DNA from: Gordonia iterans
Lineage (GTDB): Bacteria; Actinomycetota; Actinomycetes; Mycobacteriales; Mycobacteriaceae
Assembly (NCBI RefSeq): GCF_002993285.1
Contig: NZ_CP027433.1
Span: 372,001 to 436,000 of the forward strand
Direction of reading: 5' to 3'
DNA: 64,000 nt
Shown: in pieces, positions 56,112 to 64,000 of the stretch
How positions within the stretch are numbered: the first letter of the stretch is position 1
Layout of the letters: each line of letters opens with the position of its first letter
Made by a program: the position numbers and the translations under genes
Notes under the pieces: model-generated
Seen by the model: the letters and a program-made list of their open reading frames with translations, nothing else
What the model was told of the DNA's origin: nothing
Databases searched by the model: none

Positions 56112-56603
56112 CTCCGACAGGATACCGACGACGGCGCAGGTTGACTTTGCACCTCGCCCGCAGTCAATCCGGCGGGGGAGGGATGCGCTCGGCGGTGCTG
56201 TTGCGGCTCGCGGTGCACCGTGGCGCGGGCGGCGCATGCACCTTCTGGCGACACATTCACGATCTTTGCGTCGGTGGTCGGGTGCTTCCTCAGGGCTTGT
56301 CCGCGGTTGGTCGCCGTATTCGCAGGGACCTGGCCGTTTTCGCGGGCGAAACGGGTGAGGCTTCTTCCCTCTCCCCGGAGTAGGGGGAATAGATTACGAA
56401 GACGACAACTACTGCGTTAATGGTAACGCGTCGAGAGTTGAATTCCCTTTGAGGGGCCCCGGTAGACAACTAAAAATTGTCTCATCGCATAAGCGATTTG
56501 TATTTGACCTACGAGATGCGCTGCGGCAAGCGGGATGTTTACTATCCAAGCGACGACTGAAGCGCCCCGGGTCGGGCGATTGTCGAAAACTGAGGAGATC
56601 AAT
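56112..56603. other. A/T-richer intergenic region with small hairpins
   Basis: About 490 bases without a supported gene. From 56390 on, the base composition drops clearly below that of the surroundings. Small inverted repeats lie at 56414-56429 (GCGTTA/TAACGC) and 56464-56482 (AGACAA/TTGTCT with an A-rich loop). It should hold the promoter of the lipoprotein gene; TTGACC near 56504 is a possible -35. Confidence 0.5.
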
Positions 56604-57101
56604 GTGAAGAATTCCCGACGAACGGCAACGGCGGCCGCACTGATTGCCGTGGCGCTCACCGCCGGAGCCTGCGGTAGTGCCGACGAGCCCGCGGCCCCGT
56701 CATCGGTGCACACGTCTGCGAGCTCGACCTCGGCGAACCACGCGTCTTCTTCCGCCTCGACGCCTGCGCCGACGAGCACGGAGCCCGAGACGACGTCGAG
56801 CACTACTCGCCCCGTCGCCCCCTCCACGCCACAGGCGGCGCTGGATGACGATCCAGGCGGTCACCCGTGCACCACGGATGCCGGCGTTCCCGGCCATCTT
56901 GCTCCGGAGACGCCGACCGGAGGCAAGTGGGTGTGCGTCACGACCGGAAGCCCGGCTGGCGCCGATCGTCACAAGCACCACGACGACGATCCGGGTGGCC
57001 ATCCGTGCACCGATCAGTCGGGCGCGCCCGGCCACCTGGTGCCGGAGACGCCGACCGGCGGCCAGTGGATCTGCGAGATCACCGGGGACGCACCGCGCTG
57101 A
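56604..57101 (+). CDS. Lipoprotein with duplicated 35-residue motif
   Basis: A 165-residue protein with a lipoprotein signal (lipobox LTAGAC, Cys23), a Ser/Thr-rich linker of about 55 residues and two copies of a 35-residue unit (81-115 and 127-161). The units share DDDPGGHPCT, PGHL, PETPTGG and W-[VI]-C. Twenty-six of 35 positions are identical. Each unit has two cysteines. No family recognised. The start is GTG 56604, with TGAGGAG before it. It is the first gene of a same-strand group ending with an AsnB gene. Confidence 0.75.
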   Translation: MKNSRRTATAAALIAVALTAGACGSADEPAAPSSVHTSASSTSANHASSSASTPAPTSTEPETTSSTTRPVAPSTPQAALDDDPGGHPCTTDAGVPGHLAPETPTGGKWVCVTTGSPAGADRHKHHDDDPGGHPCTDQSGAPGHLVPETPTGGQWICEITGDAPR

Positions 57102-57234
57102 CGTGGGTGCCAGCGAGCGTCGGTGCTCGGTCGATGGGAGTGCGGCGGGACGACATGGCGACGTCGTCGACCGATCGTCGCACTCCGTCGGTGACCAGCG
57201 CCCTTGCCTGTTGCGGTAGCCGGGAGGTGCTCGT

Positions 57235-58440
57235 TTGATCGCCGTGCTGTTCGCAGTGGGCCTGAGTATCCTGCTGTGGTCGCTTCTTGCGCGGCGCTTC
57301 GGTGAGTGGCGGGTCGCCCCTGCGATCGTTCTCGCCGGTGCAGGCGTGATCACCTCGGCGATTCTGGGAATCGACTTGGCCGAGTCGCTCTATTCGCCGG
57401 TGACCGAGCGCGTGGTCGAGATGATTCTGGCGTTGCTCCTCTTTGTCGATGCGACTGAAGTTCGCGGGGGATTGCTCGGTCGCGACCGCCGTGGCGCGCT
57501 GCGCCTGGTGCTGATCGCACTGCCGCTCTCGTTGATCGGCGCGACGATCCTCGGGTGGCTGGTGCTGCCGACGACGATGTTCGCCGTGTGCCTGATGATC
57601 GCCTGTGCGGTGATGCCGACCGACCTCTCGCCGCACGGCACTCTGTTCGGCAATAGCATGGTGCCCGAGCGCATACGCCATCTGCTGAATGTCGAGAGCG
57701 GATACAACGACGGTGTGGTGGCACCGATCTTCGTCTTCGGGCTCGCCCTCGTCGAGGGGCACGGCACCGAGGCAGGATTCGGTCATGCGACGATTGCGGC
57801 GATCGAATCGGCCGGGATCTCGCTGCTCGTCGGTGTGGGCGTGGGTCTGCTCGCCGCGTTCCTCGCCAATGCCGCACTTCGCACCGGTCTCACCTCGGAC
57901 CGGGCGCTAGGCATCACGGTCCTGATGACGGCGCTGCTGTCTTACGGCCTGGCCACGATCGCCGAGGGCAATGGATTCGTGGCCGCCTTCGTCTGCGGCA
58001 TCGTCTACCGGCTGACTCGCGATCAGGGCCTCCACGGGAGCGAGCTGGAGTTCGTCGAAGACGTGGCGATCCTCTGCAATCTGCTGGTCTGGTTCGCCTT
58101 CGGCCTTGTGCTCGACTATGTCTTCGACGCCGGAGTGCTGTGGTCGACGACGACGCTGGTGGCCGTCTGTGCGGTCACCGTGCTGCGCTTCGTGCCCGTC
58201 CAGCTGTCTCTGCTGGGCAGCGACTACGGACGCCGGGACCGGAACCTGATCGCGTGCATGGGTCCCCGCGGCACCGCCTCGATCGTCTTCGGTCTGCTGG
58301 CCTGGACCAGGGTCGCCGGCGACGACGTCGACGATGCCTCGCTGATTCTGATCGTCGTCGCCTGGACCGTCGCCCTGAGCCTGATCGTCTACTCCGTTGC
58401 CGCAGTGCTTCTTGCGGCCCGACAGAAAGAACCTGCCTGA
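57235..58440 (+). CDS. CPA1-family cation/proton antiporter
   Basis: A 401-residue membrane protein with 11-12 helices. It shows the CPA1 features: ALLLFVDATEVRG, ACAVMPTDLSPHGTLFGNSM, and the ESGYNDGVV motif that holds the ion-binding Asn-Asp pair, plus GPRGTASIVFGLLAW near the end. It would exchange Na+ or K+ for protons. The start is a TTG preceded by GGGAGGTGC. The 133 bases before it hold no gene I can see. The PrsW gene follows after 4 bases. Confidence 0.9.
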   Translation: MIAVLFAVGLSILLWSLLARRFGEWRVAPAIVLAGAGVITSAILGIDLAESLYSPVTERVVEMILALLLFVDATEVRGGLLGRDRRGALRLVLIALPLSLIGATILGWLVLPTTMFAVCLMIACAVMPTDLSPHGTLFGNSMVPERIRHLLNVESGYNDGVVAPIFVFGLALVEGHGTEAGFGHATIAAIESAGISLLVGVGVGLLAAFLANAALRTGLTSDRALGITVLMTALLSYGLATIAEGNGFVAAFVCGIVYRLTRDQGLHGSELEFVEDVAILCNLLVWFAFGLVLDYVFDAGVLWSTTTLVAVCAVTVLRFVPVQLSLLGSDYGRRDRNLIACMGPRGTASIVFGLLAWTRVAGDDVDDASLILIVVAWTVALSLIVYSVAAVLLAARQKEPA

Positions 58441-58444
58441 TCAC

Positions 58445-59242
58445 ATGCAGACCACATTGACCTGGCGTACGGCCGGCTTCGGGATGCGCGCTGCCGTGGT
58501 GCTCGGCATGGCCGCAGCCGTCCTCTCGATCGTCGTCGTCGTCGTATCGGCACTGGACTCGACGGGGTCGGTCGTCGGTATCGCCGCGGCCGCAACGGTA
58601 GTGTGCGGATGCCTGTTCGCGGTGGTCGGCGTGCTGGTGGTTCCGCGAGGCGCCTTGACCAGGGCGCCGATGGTCGCGGCCCTGTGCTGGGGCGCGTTCG
58701 TCGCGCCCTCACTCGCGAGCTTCTTCAGTGTGTCCGGCGCGACGTGGGCGATCGCCCCGTTCATCGAGGAGACCCTGAAGCTGTGCGGAGTGGTTCTCGT
58801 CCTCCGCTGGTTCGGGCAGGTCACCGCCGTCCGTGGATTCGCCGTCGGTTTCGTCGTGGGCGCGGCCTTCGAGATCTATGAGAACATCCTGTACATCCTG
58901 ATCCCGGATGTGCCTCCGGCGCCCGGAGCGGAGGCCGGCGGCGCGCTCGAGACCGCCGCGATCCGCCTGGTAGCCGGCTTCGGCCTTCATGCGATGACGG
59001 TGTCGATCACCGGCGCGGCTGTCGGCTACCTGATCGCACGCACCGGACGCGCCGTCGGCAAGCTGTCTGGACTTGCACTCGGAGCGGTGGTCCTGGTCCA
59101 TTTGATCTGGAACTTCGGCTACGTTGCTGGGTTTGTCTGGGTGCTTCTGATGGGTCTGGACTACGTCGCGCTGGTGGTCGCCTTCTTCGTCGTCCGGAAG
59201 CGGGCGATGGCCGCTTCTCCGCCGACGGAGGCGAGCGCATGA
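58445..59242 (+). CDS. PrsW-family intramembrane metalloprotease
   Basis: A 265-residue membrane protein with the three PrsW signatures: EETLK (Glu108-Glu109 ... Lys112), FEIYEN (Glu143, Glu146-Asn147) and the paired histidines H182 and H219 in HLIWN. PrsW in Bacillus cuts an anti-sigma factor; in general the family hydrolyses membrane-embedded substrates, related to CAAX proteases. It follows the antiporter gene by 4 bases and overlaps the next gene by 4 bases. Confidence 0.9.
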   Translation: MQTTLTWRTAGFGMRAAVVLGMAAAVLSIVVVVVSALDSTGSVVGIAAAATVVCGCLFAVVGVLVVPRGALTRAPMVAALCWGAFVAPSLASFFSVSGATWAIAPFIEETLKLCGVVLVLRWFGQVTAVRGFAVGFVVGAAFEIYENILYILIPDVPPAPGAEAGGALETAAIRLVAGFGLHAMTVSITGAAVGYLIARTGRAVGKLSGLALGAVVLVHLIWNFGYVAGFVWVLLMGLDYVALVVAFFVVRKRAMAASPPTEASA

Positions 59243-60138
59243 GAACCGAGGGCGGGGACTTGACGCAGTTCCGGCATGCCGTCGACGCGATCGCCGAAAC
59301 TCTCGACCCCTGGGCGCCGGCGCCGGAAGTGGCGCGAGCACTACCCGGGTTGATCGCGGATCAGCCCGCCGTGGAGGCAGTGCTCTCGGCGCACCCGAAC
59401 GGGTATGCGGCTGCCGTGCGCGGACTGTGCGACGAAGCCGCGGCCTTCACACCGAACAGCCGCAGCTCGGCGCGCGACCTGGCAAGTCTGGTCCGCGTCC
59501 TGCTGCTCCATCTGGTCGACGTGATGTGGTGGGGCGATCAACCCGAACACACGGACTCATCGGCTGTTCTCGACGCGGACGACCTCGTCGATCTCGACGG
59601 GCTCCGTGACCGCGGTCGTCTGCGGTTCCGGTATCGGCACCAGGCCACGACGGCGCGGGCCCGGGTTGTCCGGGGTGTGCAACGCCGGCTTCCGTTCCCC
59701 TCTGGACCTCCCGGGGCGGGTCTCCGGTATCCGCGCGCACGGCCGGAGATCATCGCGTTACTCAATCTGATCGCCGATGAGTATTCGACGGAGCGCGGAG
59801 GAGCGGGGATCGGTGGCCTCCGCGAGGGGATCTGGGTCAACAGCGCTGCCCGCAGCGTCGCCCACCAGGAGCACCTGCGTGAGTTGGGCTATTCAGCGAT
59901 GCGGCCGAGTTCGCACTGCAGCGGCTATGCCGTGGACATCGCGGTCGAGTGGTTACGGCCGAGCGGCGGTGACGAGGTGCTCAAGCAGATCTTGATCGAG
60001 TGGCAACAACGCGGCGAGATCAATGTGATCGACGAAGGACCCGCCTGGCATGTCTGCCCGGCACCGGACAGCATGGCGCGATTGCGCGCGCTCTACGACC
60101 TGCAGATGAAGGATGAACCGTGTGCGGAATCGCATTGA
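59239..60138 (+). CDS. M15-like (DD-peptidase fold) protein
   Basis: A 299-residue protein without a signal peptide. Residues 195-280 resemble the zinc site of M15-type peptidases: S-x-H226-x6-D233 (SSHCSGYAVDIAVEWL) and a late W-H271-V, together with NSAARSVAHQEHLRELG as in DUF5715/VanY-like proteins. I infer cleavage of peptidoglycan-type D-amino-acid bonds, but the absence of an export signal is odd for that job. Start ATG 59239 overlaps prsW by 4 bp; the end overlaps the AsnB gene by 19 bp. Confidence 0.65.
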   Translation: MRTEGGDLTQFRHAVDAIAETLDPWAPAPEVARALPGLIADQPAVEAVLSAHPNGYAAAVRGLCDEAAAFTPNSRSSARDLASLVRVLLLHLVDVMWWGDQPEHTDSSAVLDADDLVDLDGLRDRGRLRFRYRHQATTARARVVRGVQRRLPFPSGPPGAGLRYPRARPEIIALLNLIADEYSTERGGAGIGGLREGIWVNSAARSVAHQEHLRELGYSAMRPSSHCSGYAVDIAVEWLRPSGGDEVLKQILIEWQQRGEINVIDEGPAWHVCPAPDSMARLRALYDLQMKDEPCAESH

Positions 60139-61691
60139 TCGCCGGTGACGGCGCGCGAGAGCGCGACCTGGACTCCATGATGGCGGCGATCGCAGGCCGT
60201 GGTGAGAGCGATGAGCGGCACTCGGCGCCCGGGGTGGTGGCCGGGACCCAGCGCCTCAAGATCGTCGATCGCGAGCATGCGCGGCAGCCGTGGCGTTCGT
60301 CCGACGGGCAGTGGCTGCTCTGCTACAACGGCGAGGTCTTCAACCACGGGGAGCTCCGCACTGAGCTGCGCGCGCGGGGACACGACCTCCGCTCGGAGTC
60401 CGATACCGAGGTGGTCCTCGCGGCGTTTCAGGAGTGGGGTCTCGACGCGGTGCAGCATTTGCGCGGCGAGTTCGCCTTCGCCGTCGTGCATCTCGGCACC
60501 GGCGAGGTGTACTTGGCGCGAGATCCGATCGGCGTGAAGCCGCTGTATTACAGCTGGCGGCACGGCCGCATTCACGTGGCCTCAGAGGTCAAGGCGCTCA
60601 CCGGATTCGGCGCGCGGATCTCCGAGGTGCCGCCGGGCCACCACGGGTTGACGGACGGATGTTCGGGGCCTGTCCTGAGTCCGTACTTCGATCTGCTCGA
60701 CGGCAGACGAGCCGGTGAGCCGATCGACGATCCTGACGACGCGGCAGCGCTGATCCGTTCGACACTCGACGACGCCATCGAGGTCCGCATGAACACAGAC
60801 CTGCCGGTCGGTGTGGTGCTGTCCGGTGGTCTGGACAGCTCGGTGGTGCTGACGAAGGTTCACGAGCGTCACCCCGACTGTGTGGCGTTCACCATCGGAC
60901 GGCCGGGCAGCGAAGATCTGGCCTACGCCAGGCGGCTGACCGCCGACCTCGGGGTGCGGCACGAGATCATCGACCTGCGACCCGGGCAGATCGGCCTGCC
61001 ACAGATTCGCAGGGCAATTGTCCAAAGCGAGCTCACAGAGTACGGCGACGTGATCAACGCGGTCGTGTCGATCCCGTTGTTCGAGCGGATCCGCGAATGC
61101 GGGATCAAGGTGGTCTTGACCGGTGACGGCTCCGACGAGTTGTTCGGCGGCTATCCGATGTATCACACGATCGATGCCAACCAGGCTGACCGGCTCTTCG
61201 TCTACAAGTTGCGCAACCTCGGACGGACCGAGCTGCAGCGAGTCGACCGATCGAGCATGGGGCAGGGTGTGGAAGCCCGCGTCCCCTTCCTGGACAAGGA
61301 AATGCTCGACGTCGCCATGCGTATACCGCTCACTCTGAAGATCGCGGGAGAGCAGGAGAAGTGGCTGGTCCGGCGGGCCTACGCCGATGTAGTGCCCGAG
61401 TACATCCTGCGTCGGCCGAAAGCCGGAATGTCGTACTCTTCCGGACTGCACGACCGAGCGCGGCTGTTCAAGCCGTTATTCCCGGGTATGTATCGGCGAC
61501 TGGCCTACGATTTGCACGAACCCATGCGGCGTGACTTCGACTCGGTGCTGGAAGCGTCCGGTGACGACCTCGACCTGGCGATCGCGAGCGCGGTAAGACG
61601 ACCCGACTACCGGCTCGGCGAACGCGTCCGCGATCTAGCTGGCGCGGTGCGCTGGAACCTGCAGTCGGCGTTGAGCGGACGCGTCGGATGA
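60120..61691 (+). CDS. Asparagine synthase (glutamine-hydrolysing) family protein
   Basis: A 523-residue amidotransferase. Cys2 is the glutaminase nucleophile (start MCGIALIAGDGA); the first 200 residues are the glutaminase domain (YNGEVFNHGELR, RGEFAFAV, DPIGVKPLYY); the synthetase domain has the PP-loop SGGLDSS and the TGDGSDELFGGYPMY block and EARVPFLDKEMLD. It would activate a carboxylate as an adenylate and amidate it: asparagine, or mDAP in the cell wall as the LtsA group does. GTG start; 19 bp overlap with the preceding gene. Last gene of the group. Confidence 0.9.
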   Translation: MCGIALIAGDGARERDLDSMMAAIAGRGESDERHSAPGVVAGTQRLKIVDREHARQPWRSSDGQWLLCYNGEVFNHGELRTELRARGHDLRSESDTEVVLAAFQEWGLDAVQHLRGEFAFAVVHLGTGEVYLARDPIGVKPLYYSWRHGRIHVASEVKALTGFGARISEVPPGHHGLTDGCSGPVLSPYFDLLDGRRAGEPIDDPDDAAALIRSTLDDAIEVRMNTDLPVGVVLSGGLDSSVVLTKVHERHPDCVAFTIGRPGSEDLAYARRLTADLGVRHEIIDLRPGQIGLPQIRRAIVQSELTEYGDVINAVVSIPLFERIRECGIKVVLTGDGSDELFGGYPMYHTIDANQADRLFVYKLRNLGRTELQRVDRSSMGQGVEARVPFLDKEMLDVAMRIPLTLKIAGEQEKWLVRRAYADVVPEYILRRPKAGMSYSSGLHDRARLFKPLFPGMYRRLAYDLHEPMRRDFDSVLEASGDDLDLAIASAVRRPDYRLGERVRDLAGAVRWNLQSALSGRVG

Positions 61692-62138
61692 CCGCATACG
61701 CCGCTTTGTGGGTACGGCCCAGAACTGTGCATTTGTGGTGCAGAGCACCCCTCGCGATACGCGGCTGAAGTGGCATGAAATTTCGAAAAATTCGGATTCT
61801 TGCTAATTGTTGTCCGCAGATTCGGAGGCGCGGATCTGACGGGGTAGACTCGCCGTTGAATGATCCGAAGAACGAGTCTTCCATGGACCGCACGAAGGTG
61901 CTGAGAAATAACGAAGCCGTCGATCCAGGAAAGAAGCCGTCGCCCGGTTCTCGATCCGCGCCGGCTGGAGAATTGGCCAGGGTGGTTGAGTGGGGATCCC
62001 CGGTCGAAACCAGATGCTCCTCGCCCGGGGCGCACAAACTGCCCGCCCTTCAGGCGGCACCGTCGCGAATCAATTCGATCTCGACACCTCAGACGACGAC
62101 ACAGTGTCGTCGTTGACCACACAGAAACGGAGCCTCTT
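61692..62138. other. Intergenic region between the AsnB-type gene and the DUF4190-like gene
   Basis: About 450 bases, A/T-richer near 61770-61830 (GAAATTTCGAAAAATTC). No supported gene was seen. Some translated frames are open, but they lack ribosome-binding sites and recognisable content. Its 3' end contains a perfect 21-base palindrome. Confidence 0.5.
62093..62113. promoter_or_regulatory. Perfect 21-base palindrome before the DUF4190-like gene
   Basis: ACGACGACAC and GTGTCGTCGT surround a single A. It ends 25 bases before the ATG at 62139, in the place of an operator or an attenuating hairpin. An ACGGAG ribosome-binding site follows it. Confidence 0.4.
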
Positions 62139-62411
62139 ATGACCGATCATCCCAACGGAGCGCCCGAGCAGCAGTCCGGGAAGGCCACGCTCGCCCTCGT
62201 ACTGGCGATCGTCTCTCTGGTCCTGCCGTACGTCTGGTTCATCCTCGCGATCGCCGCGATAGTCGTGGCGCGGACCGCGCAGACGGAGATCACCCAATCC
62301 GGCGGGCGCATCCTCGGGGCGGGGCGGGCACGCACGGCGGCCATCATCGGATGGATCTCCCTGGTGCTCGGTCTGCTGGCGACAATCGCCCTCCACACCG
62401 TTCTGCAGTAG
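62139..62411 (+). CDS. DUF4190-like small membrane protein
   Basis: A 90-residue protein: a polar N-terminus (MTDHPNGAPEQQSGKA), a first hydrophobic stretch of about 30 residues (LALVLAIVSLVLPYVWFILA), a charged loop (RTAQTEITQSGGRILGAGRA) and a second helix (IIGWISLVLGLLATIAL). This arrangement resembles DUF4190-type proteins. An ACGGAG site precedes ATG 62139. Confidence 0.6.
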   Translation: MTDHPNGAPEQQSGKATLALVLAIVSLVLPYVWFILAIAAIVVARTAQTEITQSGGRILGAGRARTAAIIGWISLVLGLLATIALHTVLQ

Positions 62412-63170
62412 TCCAGGCAGGCCTCACCCGTCGGCGGCGGTCCTGCCGTGAAGGGGTGACGAGGAACACTAGTCTCCGCGGGGTGCTTCGGCAGGGCGTC
62501 GTGGACGGCATTCAGGGCGCAGTGCGCTCTTTGAGGACCGACTGCTGGGCTCTCGCACCGTGATGAAGTGGGGATTGTTCGGGTCGACCAGTGATGCGTG
62601 GTTCGCGCCCGGAATCATCACGCACGTGGACTTCGCCGCGCTTCTTGGCCGCGGCGACGTAGGGTGATCGTCGGATGTCGGCGGATCGATGTTCTGAATC
62701 GGATCGACCAGGCGTAGCGCCCAGCGATCTGTCGGAGCCGACGCCAGCGCCGACGGCATCGTGTCGAATTGAAGGCATGACTGACGGAGTGGGCGCGCCG
62801 TCGGATCGGACTGGTTGGCGGCATACAGGCTGACCGGGGGGGGGGGGAGACCGCGTTGATCATTCCTCGCTGCAGTGCGGCGAAGGCGGCGTCCTGAATC
62901 GAAGGAGATGATTCCAGTGGCTTTTCGGATATCGCTTCGCGGGCGCGGCTCTTTGCCGGAAGCTTCGAGGGTGAACTCCGCGGAGCCGGCTTCGGCGCCG
63001 ACCCGCAGTCCGTAGGTATGCCGGGGTCGACCTGCGGGCATGCGCCGACACGTGGCATCGACATTGACCAGTTGGCGATTTCGTTCACCAGGTCGACGTC
63101 GAGTCCGGTGGGCAACGTTTCGACAGGGCCAGTTTCAAAGGCTTGGCCATACAGGATCGAAATGCTGTGA
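62412..63170. pseudogene. Decayed region without an intact gene
   Basis: On the minus strand, protein-like pieces switch frames several times: TGLDVDLVNEIANW near 63100 in one frame, then VMIPGANHASLVDPNNPHF near 62600 in another. The first recalls periplasmic solute-binding proteins, the second an alpha/beta hydrolase; neither is certain. A run of 12 G at 62836-62847 is very unusual and may be a frameshift source, real or a sequencing error. Confidence 0.5.
62836..62847. repeat. Run of 12 G
   Basis: An uninterrupted run of twelve G bases inside the decayed region. Homopolymer tracts of this length are prone to slippage and to sequencing error. Confidence 0.8.
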
Positions 63171-63876
63171 GCCCTCGAGTACGGGATCGAGGAGTACGAG
63201 ATCGAGCAGGCTGCGCTGAACCAGCTGCGCAACATCGCCTCGCTGGAGTCCGCCCGCCAGGTGGCCGTCATGCCCGACGTACACCTCGGTAAGGGCGCGA
63301 CGGTCGGGTCGGTGATCGCGATGGAGGACGCCGTCTCGGCGGCGCAACCACCTCATCGAGGTGTGCCTGGACGCCGACGACGCGGTGTGGCTGACGCCGC
63401 ACCCGGGTTCGCGGAACATCGGCAAGGAGCTCGCCGAGCGGGACATCGCGACAGTGAAGGGGCTGGCGCACAACCAGGATCTGCCCGATCGGGACCTGGC
63501 CTGCTTCCTGGCCCGCTCCGACGAGATGAACGCATACCTATACGACCTGCGGTGGGCCCAGGACTACGCGGCCCATTCGCGGACGGTGATGATCGGGCTG
63601 TTCCGCGTCGCCGTGGCCGGGCACTTCCGGCAAACCGGATTCGATGTACTCCGCGTCGCACGGAGCGGGCCTGCGAATGAGCCGGACCGCAGCCAAGAAG
63701 GCGTCACTGTCGACGATCTGCGTGCGCGGACCGACGGTGTCGAGTGCCGGAAGGATGCAGGCGCGGTCGACGAGATCCCGGGTGCCTGCAAGGACCTGAA
63801 CCAGGTGATCGAGGCGCAGTCCGGCCTGGTGGAGGTGGTCAACCGTCTGTGGACTGTCGTCTGCGTGAAGGTCTGA
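63171..63876 (+). pseudogene. rtcB: rtcB (RNA ligase) pseudogene
   Basis: Remnants of RtcB, the GTP-dependent RNA-splicing ligase, lie in order. Frame one: QLRNIASL, AVMPDVHLGKGATVGSVI, AMEDAV. A junction near 63340 then removes the GVDIGCGM-to-GNH part and shifts the frame to NHLIEVCLDADDAVWL and RWAQDYAAHSRTVM. Then a second loss removes the VNCHHNY region, SHGAGLRMSRTAAKK appears in a third frame, and finally TDGVECRKDAG and VVNRLWTVVCVKV return. The N-terminus, metal ligands and catalytic histidine are missing, so it cannot be functional. The TGA at 63168 stands just before the frame. Confidence 0.85.
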
Positions 63877-63890
63877 GACTCCCTGCCCGG

Positions 63891-63927
63891 GGTGGTGTTG
63901 TCGACCGGGACGGCCGACAACACCACC
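63891..63927. terminator. Terminator after the rtcB remnant
   Basis: Perfect 13-base arms GGTGGTGTTGTCG (63891-63903) and CGACAACACCACC (63915-63927) with an 11-base loop, followed by TTC. It lies between converging ends and could serve both rtcB and the minus-strand gene at the edge. Confidence 0.75.
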
Positions 63928-63954
63928 TTCGGGCGATCTTCGCTCAGCGTCGGG

Positions 63955-64000
63955 TCAGCCCTCGCGGATGGTCATCTTGGCCAGCTTGTCGCCGGCGACG
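63955..64000 (-). CDS. 3' end of an unidentified gene
   Basis: The last 15 codons of a minus-strand frame, ending VAGDKLAKMTIREG and TGA (63955-63957). Too short for identification; the rest lies outside the window. Supported mainly by its position just upstream of a terminator in its own direction. Confidence 0.4.
   Translation of the reverse strand, partial: VAGDKLAKMTIREG

Noticed and set aside
56417-56827. Minus-strand frame overlapping the lipoprotein start
   Set aside because: It has no ribosome-binding site or domain and runs opposite a clear lipoprotein signal peptide.
59239-61691. Lasso-peptide or other RiPP gene cluster built around the AsnB gene
   Set aside because: Lasso clusters need a precursor peptide, a transglutaminase-like leader protease and a recognition element; none is adjacent, and the M15-like gene has a different active-site pattern.

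Overview
The window is high-GC, densely coded DNA from an actinobacterium. The gene content points to the mycolic-acid-containing Mycobacteriales: DUF3556, GabD2-type succinate-semialdehyde dehydrogenase, the DUF6474 and DUF5926 families, a fused EcfA protein like Rv2326c, and a DUF6777 protein. Gordonia or a near relative is my best guess. GTG and TTG starts, 1-8 bp gene overlaps and A/T-rich -10 boxes directly before start codons fit that group.

Layout. 0-4.8 kb: DUF3556 membrane protein (5' end outside the window), an FAD oxidoreductase, a PucR-type regulator and a PlsC-like acyltransferase. 5.0-12.9 kb: a complete high-affinity potassium system, kdpFABC plus the kdpDE sensor/regulator, preceded by an extra 27-residue membrane peptide gene. 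12.9-16.5 kb (minus): a three-gene ATP-grasp / alpha-E / transglutaminase operon. 16.6-27.7 kb: a lipoprotein, gdhA, envelope proteins (DUF2812, DUF6777, YccF, LemA, DUF2207, DUF937), a lysine-rich DNA-binding protein and an alpha/beta hydrolase; a MITE-like element lies at 22.7 kb. 27.8-34.1 kb: gltBD with a GlnR-type box upstream, followed by a tandem repeat. 34.4-44 kb: S4 protein, RraA, GabD2, a second protein with the same C-terminal-like DNA/RNA-binding motif, DUF6474, TM0106 nuclease, GDT1-type transporter and an ECF transporter. 44.1-50.4 kb: a metal ABC transporter (probably manganese) convergent with sodA, then msrA and an AlkZ-like protein. 50.4-50.9 kb: a non-coding stretch with several DnaA boxes. 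50.9-56.1 kb: rhodanese, DUF4328, glycerophosphodiesterase, DUF5926 and an LCP cell-wall ligase. 56.1-62.4 kb: a visibly less GC-rich accessory block holding a lipoprotein with a duplicated motif, a CPA1 antiporter, a PrsW protease, an M15-like peptidase and an AsnB-type amidotransferase. 62.4-64 kb: decayed DNA with a 12-G run and an rtcB pseudogene.

How the genes work together. Nitrogen assimilation is represented by GdhA and GltBD. Osmotic and cation balance is represented by Kdp, the CPA1 antiporter, GDT1 and the metal ABC transporter, whose likely product-user SodA lies next to it, with MsrA as a further oxidative-damage gene. Many of the rest act in the cell envelope.

The most interesting items are the DnaA-box cluster at 50.5-50.7 kb outside any dnaA-dnaN context, the 56.6-61.7 kb envelope module, a MITE whose end supplies the -10 box of the next gene, and several families of short dispersed repeats, one of which sits in frame inside two unrelated genes. 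All function calls come from reading translated sequence against remembered family features; no searches were run.
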